A stretch of DNA of 64,000 bases from Aspidiotus rigidus (Eukaryota; Arthropoda; Insecta; Hemiptera; Diaspididae): the NCBI GenBank assembly GCA_035079385.1, contig JAVHKY010000008.1:3208001-3272000 (forward strand), read 5' to 3'. This document shows, piece by piece, positions 58,331-64,000 of the stretch (positions within the stretch are counted from its first letter, which is position 1; the number at the start of each line of letters is the position of its first letter). The notes beneath the pieces are model-generated. The model saw only the letters and a list, made by a program, of their open reading frames with translations, searched no databases and was not told the origin of the DNA. Position numbers and translations under genes: made by a program.

Positions 58331-61300
58331 TTCTAAATACTGATATGTTATATCGAGTTAATCAGAGGGAAGAAATCGTAGGCATTTTTTCTTAATGGTA
58401 CGTACACAAAAGTGGGACTTCAAGGGGAAAGAGGGGGGACTGATAATAGCAAAGAGACTATGACTATGTAAGTGTCGTAGTGGGAGGCCAAGAACTCCTC
58501 CTCTGTATAAGAATTTCGAAAATATTTTCAAAACCTGGAATGTTCTTCGAGTCGTTTCTCTCGGTAAACCTAATTGTTCAGAATTTAAAATTTCTTCAAG
58601 TTCCTGCTATTTACATTGGACAAACCGACCGTCAGATCAGAGATTGAGTCTCTAAGCGAGAGACTTGTCTCGTTTTAAACTCCTCCGAACGATCCCCGCC
58701 TTTCCATTCCTCCTTACGCTATCCATATCAAAGCGTCGACAAATTAAAACAATACTTGAAAAAATTATCTCTTAGCCAACAAACAAAAATCGTCATATAG
58801 AATTTAGAGCTTAAAGCATTTTATCCCCGGAGGGTGGAAGACTTTTGCATTCTTTAATGAAGTTGACCGAGAAGTGCAGGGAACTTGTTCTACAAAGTTC
58901 ATGTTCGGGCTTCAGTAAAAATTCTTTAACCTTTCTCACTAGATACTTTTTCAGCTCATAAACAAAATTTTCCGAGTTCCTCTCTCCCTCATTACTCTCA
59001 CCCAATCAATCGAAGAAATTTTCAGACCCATTGATGCGGAAATTTATTTTCAGATTTCCCTTTTCATTTTACTCATTTAGTTCTTGAGTAGAGTTATTCC
59101 AAATCTCACTTTTGTAAGGGTATTTTCAAGCCCCTCCAAAAGAGAAAATCGGAGCTTAAAATTTTCCTGAATTACTTCTCAAGAAAGATTCAGAGTCTTT
59201 CCGAGTATGGGTCTAGAGAGACCTCATTTTCAAGAATGTCTTCGATTTGACGAAATCTCTTCAGAGTCTCCGTCTTTGGACTATCGCCTTACCAGGAGCC
59301 TAAATCAATGATTCTAATTCATTATCTCGATTTTATGGTATGTTCTCACTTCTTCTTTTTAAAAATTCCTTTCTTATGACCATTTCTACCTTCAGATGCC
59401 TCTGCTTCCGGACGATCGTCCGGCAACAGCCTTCATCAGCGAATCTAACTTACTATCTCGTGAGTTCGCGTCTCTCATCTTTCAAAATTTATTTCTTCAA
59501 GTCTCTTCCATAGGAGCTCGAAAATTTTTCAAGTTCTCCTAGCTGATGAATATGGCTGAAAATTTGAGAATTTTCCACGTCCGAAACTTATTTTCGACTT
59601 CCGAGCTTAAGGCCGTAAAATTTTTTCAGATGGACTAGGTCTTTATCGAGATCTCAATTCCTAGAGAAGAGGGTGGGTAGGGAGTGGCCAGAACTATGTA
59701 TCAGTTTAATTTTTAGTTCGTCGATGACGGTTGAGGAATGATTTTCGGTTTTATGTTTAGTTTTACTTTTATGGACGATTATTTATACTCAATAGAGAAT
59801 ATTTTCTCTCGCTGACTTTGCACATATGTATTCAGTTCACTAGCCTTCCTTTGTGGAAACGAATTAAAAATCCAGCCCGACGTCTTATCGGTATTTTGAT
59901 AGTTAAATTAATCTCGATTTCGTACAATCGATGTAAAAATGACATAAGTTGCAGTTTCAAGATTGAACATTCTTAGATATACCACACTTTCCATGTTTGC
60001 TCCGAGTGATAAGACTTTGTGGAAGGAGTACCGCGCGGTAGTCAAAAATGCGAGATGTTCGTTTATTAAAATAGAAAGAACTCTTTGCTCGCGCGAAGGA
60101 AAGAGCGAGGATACTGCTACTTTTATGTTCTCAACCCGGAAGCGGTACAGTAACCGTCGAATGAATTGAGAGCAATTTTTTTCTTTTTTCCTCTCTGATT
60201 CCTTTCTTTTCGCGCAATTCTAAATTAAATATAAAAATCCAAAAAAGGAAAAATACGCGAGACTGTTTCTCGCATTATACGCGCGCGGCACTCGACGAAA
60301 GTTTTTTAAAACGCGTCGTCGTTTCCTCGTCTTATTCTTCTCTTTACCCTTTGAAAAGCAACAGAAAAAAAACTTCAACCCTCTCGTTTTTTTTTTACAC
60401 GGGCTATTTTTTCAACCCTAATATTCAGTAGTGTCTTAGGGGTAAGAAAAATCAATACTGGAGTTTTTACCCCAGACGCTACCCTGAACTCCAGTTTTTA
60501 TACATGTATTTTTACCCCTTGATAGTAATGCTCGAACGTAGCCAACGTTCATTTTAATTGCTTCGCATCATCCCTCACCGGTCGAATGCGAGCCTTTGCC
60601 ACGCTGCACGTGGGTCTAACGCGTTTTCGGCGCAAGGGTTACGCCACCACCATGCCGACGCTCTACCCCAAAGGTTTTCGTTTTATGTTTTTTTTTTATC
60701 TTTTATCGTGCTTCCTCTTTTCTTTCTATCTCGTTCCTCTTTCTCTTCATTTGCAAGATTTAATTGCATCGAAGAACGTACGAAAAATATTTTCTTTATT
60801 TTTTCGTTTTTTCCAACCCGCTTTCCTTAGTTTAATTATTCAACGACTGCTGGGTTTTGTGCAGTCGACAACCTCCTGAGGAAAATCTTAAGTGTTTTCT
60901 GAAGACGCTATATCATTATTGTAGGAGTGCTGAAAACGAAGATTAAAACAGTACAAGATTTAAAAATATTCGCGAGTGCCAACGTAAATGTATGTTTTTA
61001 GAACGGGTCGGAACGTGCAGGGTAATCGAAAACGAGCGTATGTCCCTCTCATCGCTCTCCTCGGTTAAACTCGAATTTTATGCTTACCCTTTCTTGCAAT
61101 TTCACGTGCTTGTAATCTATTTAATGCACGTACGTATCAGCGGATCACACGCCACTCTTTCAGGGAGAGTCGAGTATATCCTATTGTGTAAAGCAGATTA
61201 CGTAATTTATTTTTCGATGGAATAAAATAATGTCGAATTGAAGCATTTAATTTCTATGAGTGCTAATCTTCGCTGTATTTGTACAAAATAACATGACGAT

Positions 61301-61400
61301 GCACTTTCCGCTCCTCTCATATCTCTTTAATCTAACAGTTCAGTGTGCGTAAGGTTATTAGAGTATTACTCTGGTAACACCACAAGGAGGTCACCTACAT
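58331..61400. other. intergenic stretch, no supported gene
   Basis: Mostly unique-looking AT-rich DNA. It holds one inverted satellite unit (59,375-59,495) and a small palindrome at 60,437-60,521, where 'taggggtaagaaaaatcaat...ctggagtttttacccc' is mirrored by 'aactccagtttttatacat...tttacccct'. Short frames at 59,963-60,169 and 60,558-60,879 show no recognisable protein. Confidence 0.4.
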
Positions 61401-61419
61401 GTGTCCAAAAATAAACCTT

Positions 61420-62270
61420 GAATAGGAAAGAAACTTCGACCGATATTGTGATCCATATGGGTCGTCTTTTAGTCCTGCTATCCAGATTGCGACTTTCAAT
61501 AGCTTGATTCATCGCCTGATTCACATTCTTTTGAGTCAGATTGCTCTTAAGAAGGAACTGGGGACAATTACAAACCTGGTCAAAGGCTGGACATCGACCT
61601 CAAGATCCAAAAGAGGCTTACTGGAAAATGCTTCGACTCTAACATCTCCCTCTCAGGGATTCACACTTAGATAGTAGAAAACTTTAGATTAGACTTTCTT
61701 TCCTGGGAAATATTTCTTTGCAGTTGGGCCGTGTCCTCCGCGTTTTTGGATTCCGGCCGGTCTTCTACAATCCCAATTTATCTGTTAAATTAAAGGGCCC
61801 TATTCCCATGACCGCCAAGAGTGGTGTATATAGCATAGCCGGAAATGATTTCCCTGGAGTCATGACTGACCACCAGCTGCAAATTAGAGTGGCTGAGCAT
61901 AAAATAGTATGGGAGAAGGGTAACTTGGGCGGGTCGGCCTTCGCCGATCATTTAATTGAAAGTGGCCACAGGTTCAGAGAGGGGTCTGAAGTCCTCCTCC
62001 ATAGGGAGCATTCATATTTTAAACGTATGGCCCTCGAAAATATTGAACTTAGACGACACCGGAATAACGAAACCATCTTAAACAGGTATATTCCGAACGA
62101 GGGTTTGATTGAATTAGTCTATGAGAATGATTTACATTTCGATGACTCGCTGGTTCAATCACGACTTTGTTTGAGTTGGGTTCAGTCGCTTTCTTTCGTT
62201 CATGCTTTGAAGATCGTTGTTCAACCAAAAGCGCTCAGTGGCCGTGTTTTATATGCATTTTGTATTTCGC
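61420..62270 (+). mobile_element. older Penelope-like element fragment
   Basis: This fragment aligns by eye with the 3' third of the element at 47.6-50.1 kb. A decayed region (61,420-61,700) is followed by a frame at 61,718-62,338. It carries QLGRVLRVFGFRPVFYNP, a GIY-YIG domain starting SGVYSIAGND, then LQIRVAEHKIVWEKG, FADHLIESGHRFREGSE and HSYFKRMALENIE. The YIG half of the nuclease motif, GGFYIGETSR in the younger copy, is replaced by a shorter, non-matching PGVMTDHQ. The hairpin near the 3' end is retained in weakened form (62,205-62,235). Confidence 0.8.
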
Positions 62271-62819
62271 TACTCTCTCTTGAGTACATCACCCTCTTGA
62301 CAAAAATAAAATCCAATAAAAACGTATTGATTGAGTGAAGATTATCTTCGGCATCTGAGTAGGTAATGAGGACTCTCTTCGAGCTTTCCACGAAGCCTGG
62401 AATAATTACCACATAAAATTGAATTTTACTATGAAGCTCGGAGGATCCTCTATAAACCTTCCCGACCTCAAAATCTTCCTCCTCCTTAGTTCTACGTGTA
62501 CTCTGGCGTTCGATTTCTATATTTTTCGTAAGACTGCCTCCACCGGACGAGCTATCTTCGGGGATTGATTCTTCACCACGCTTCTCATGAAAGCGCGACT
62601 TAGACGGTCATAGCGCATATGTTGGCTAGCTTTCTTCTGACATCTCGCAAATTAAAAAAAAATTCATGCCATTTCTATTACGCTTTCCAACAATTGGAAT
62701 TCGCAAAACAAGACGCAGAAGGAGGAATGCCATCAGTGCCTTGCAGAGAGGTACCCTCCTTCAAGATCTTGATGGTGCTACACACAGGACGCGTTGGATT
62801 TGTGTGCCCTATCTGAGTT

Positions 62820-63434
62820 CAGAAATTATTTAAAAAACTCATGGGTTCTTTAACGGAGTTGAACAAGAGGCCAGGGGACCTGTTTTATAAGGCACGTGGG
62901 ATCTGAAAAATATCAGGCCCCACACCCCATGCTATATATGATAGAAGGGAGACTAAAAATAAAAAACTGATCTATGACGTCACAAGGCTGACCTATGGGG
63001 TCATCAAACTGTGACGTTAGAGGCCTCGCACCAAAGCTATGTAGGTATGATAGGAGGGGGACTTGGAATAATTCGCGGGTGGCAGGGAACCTGTTTTATG
63101 GGCCACGTTGGATTTGAAAAATGTATAGATTGTAACATCACAAGGCTAACCTATGATGCCATCAAATTATGACGTCGCGGGCCCGGACTTTGGAGCTATA
63201 TATAATAGGAGGAGAGCTTTAAAAAAACTGATCTGTGAAGTCACCCGCCCTACGCTATATATGATAGGAGGGGACCTGGAAAAAAATGATCTCTGACGTC
63301 ATCAGATTGTGAAGTCACGAGGCTGACTTATGATTTCATTAAACTGAGACGTTGAAGGCCCCGCACCCAAGCTATATATGATAGGAGGGGACTTGGGAAA
63401 ACTCGCAGGTGGCAGGGAACCTATTTTATGGGCC
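62820..63434. repeat. TGACGTCA-rich repeat array
   Basis: Same modules as at 1 kb and 14-16 kb: 'gggttctttaacggagttga' (62,844), tctatgacgtcacaaggctg (62,971), 'agctatatatgataggaggg' (63,373) and 'ggcagggaacctattttatg' (63,411). The array is directly followed by a MULE-like coding fragment. Confidence 0.75.
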
Positions 63435-63729
63435 ACTCGGAACGAATAACAATAGTGAAGGGTGGCACAACCGTTTTCGCATAATTGTCATGAAACATCA
63501 CCCCGACCTATTTGCTGCAATCACGGAGTTTCAAAAGGAACAATCTTTCGTAGAAACGTGTGTGGCGGAACTGGCACTGGGCAAGCGTGTGAAAGTCATG
63601 CCCAGGAAAAAATGGATTGAATTACAAGATAGAATAATGGGCATTGCTGCTAATTACCTAACCTACAAAAATGCTGATGACATCATCGGATACCTCCGTA
63701 ACATTGCTCATAATATCCGCTGTACATGA
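63435..63729 (+). pseudogene. MULE-like transposase C-terminal fragment
   Basis: From 63,435 the frame reads RTNNNSEGWHNRFRIIVMKH, then FQKEQSFVETCVAELALGK and ends YLRNIAHNIRCT with a TGA at 63,727-63,729. The 'TNN..EGWH' block followed by a Glu-Gln-rich helix is typical of the C-terminal part of MULE/FLYWCH-type transposase proteins in arthropod genomes. Everything upstream is TGACGTCA repeat, so the protein starts mid-domain. An AATAAA lies near 63,739. Either the fragment is a last exon whose partners are outside the readable structure, or it was captured by the repeat. Confidence 0.55.
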
Positions 63730-64000
63730 TAATCTGAGAATAAACAATTTTTCCCGTAAGTTGTCATTCGTTGTTTGTTCGGGATTCGGGTGAATTCGGG
63801 ATTATTGAAATTCAGGATTTTGACGTTCGGGAACACGTAGTTCGGGGAAATAAATATTCGGGAATTTCTTCATTCGAGATTTCGTCATTCGGGGAAACGG
63901 ATTCGGGTATATGTCATGTAACTATGACGCCATCAAACCATGACGTCACAGGCCTCTCCCCCAAGCTAGTTTAAAAATTTTCGTGCTCCGAGCTTTGCTG
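63730..64000. repeat. ATTCGGG-type short repeats and TGACGTCA module at the window edge
   Basis: 63,775-63,910 contains repeated ttcggg motifs at ~10-20 bp spacing (attcggg, gttcggg, attcgggg). From 63,915 the 'accatgacgtcacaggcctc' module resumes and continues beyond the window. Confidence 0.55.

Noticed and set aside
60558..60879. Overlapping frames of 90 and 97 residues as a gene
   Set aside because: Phe/Ser/Leu-rich translations from pyrimidine-rich DNA, with no conserved features in either frame.

Overview
The window is AT-rich nuclear DNA from an animal, almost certainly an insect. It holds an orthologue of torso-like (an insect patterning gene), spliceosomal introns of about 65 to 800 bp with GT-AG borders, AATAAA poly(A) signals, and a dense mix of non-LTR retrotransposons, Penelope-like elements and foldback or MITE-type DNA elements. 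I cannot fix the order of insect from the sequence.

Layout. (1) 1-27.3 kb is repeat territory. It has arrays of TGACGTCA-containing units, two copies of one 5'-truncated RNase H-bearing LINE (2.2-4.6 kb and 6.4-8.3 kb), a head-to-head array of ~155-bp units (8.7-10.8 kb), and an 11-kb block (14-25.4 kb) made from a ~45-bp CTCGAG-centred tandem repeat, TGACGTCA modules and ~1-kb inverted copies. (2) 27.3-43.2 kb is a gene island with five genes: torso-like (+), RNF121 (-), a small secreted six-cysteine protein (+), the polypeptide GalNAc-transferase GALNT7/Pgant7 (+) and the nucleolar RNA-binding protein RBM28 (-). I rebuilt the exon chains by reading frame and splice sites; all close in frame. 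torso-like/RNF121 and GALNT7/RBM28 are convergent pairs. (3) 43.2-64 kb is again repeat territory. It has MITE-like foldbacks, a jockey-like LINE (-), a Penelope-like element with an inverted partial copy of itself, a pogo/Tigger-like MITE, a truncated RTE-type LINE flanked by apparently identical 627-bp direct repeats, ~115-bp purine-rich satellite arrays, an older Penelope fragment, and a MULE-like transposase fragment joined to TGACGTCA repeats.

The host genes share no pathway. They cover embryonic terminal patterning, ER/Golgi ubiquitin ligase activity, mucin-type O-glycosylation, ribosome biogenesis and one unknown secreted product. The most unusual structures are the 627-bp duplication around the RTE insertion, the foldback-like blocks built from 45-bp repeats, the recurrent hairpin with hammerhead-like core bases near Penelope-type ends, and the uncharacterised secreted cysteine-rich gene.
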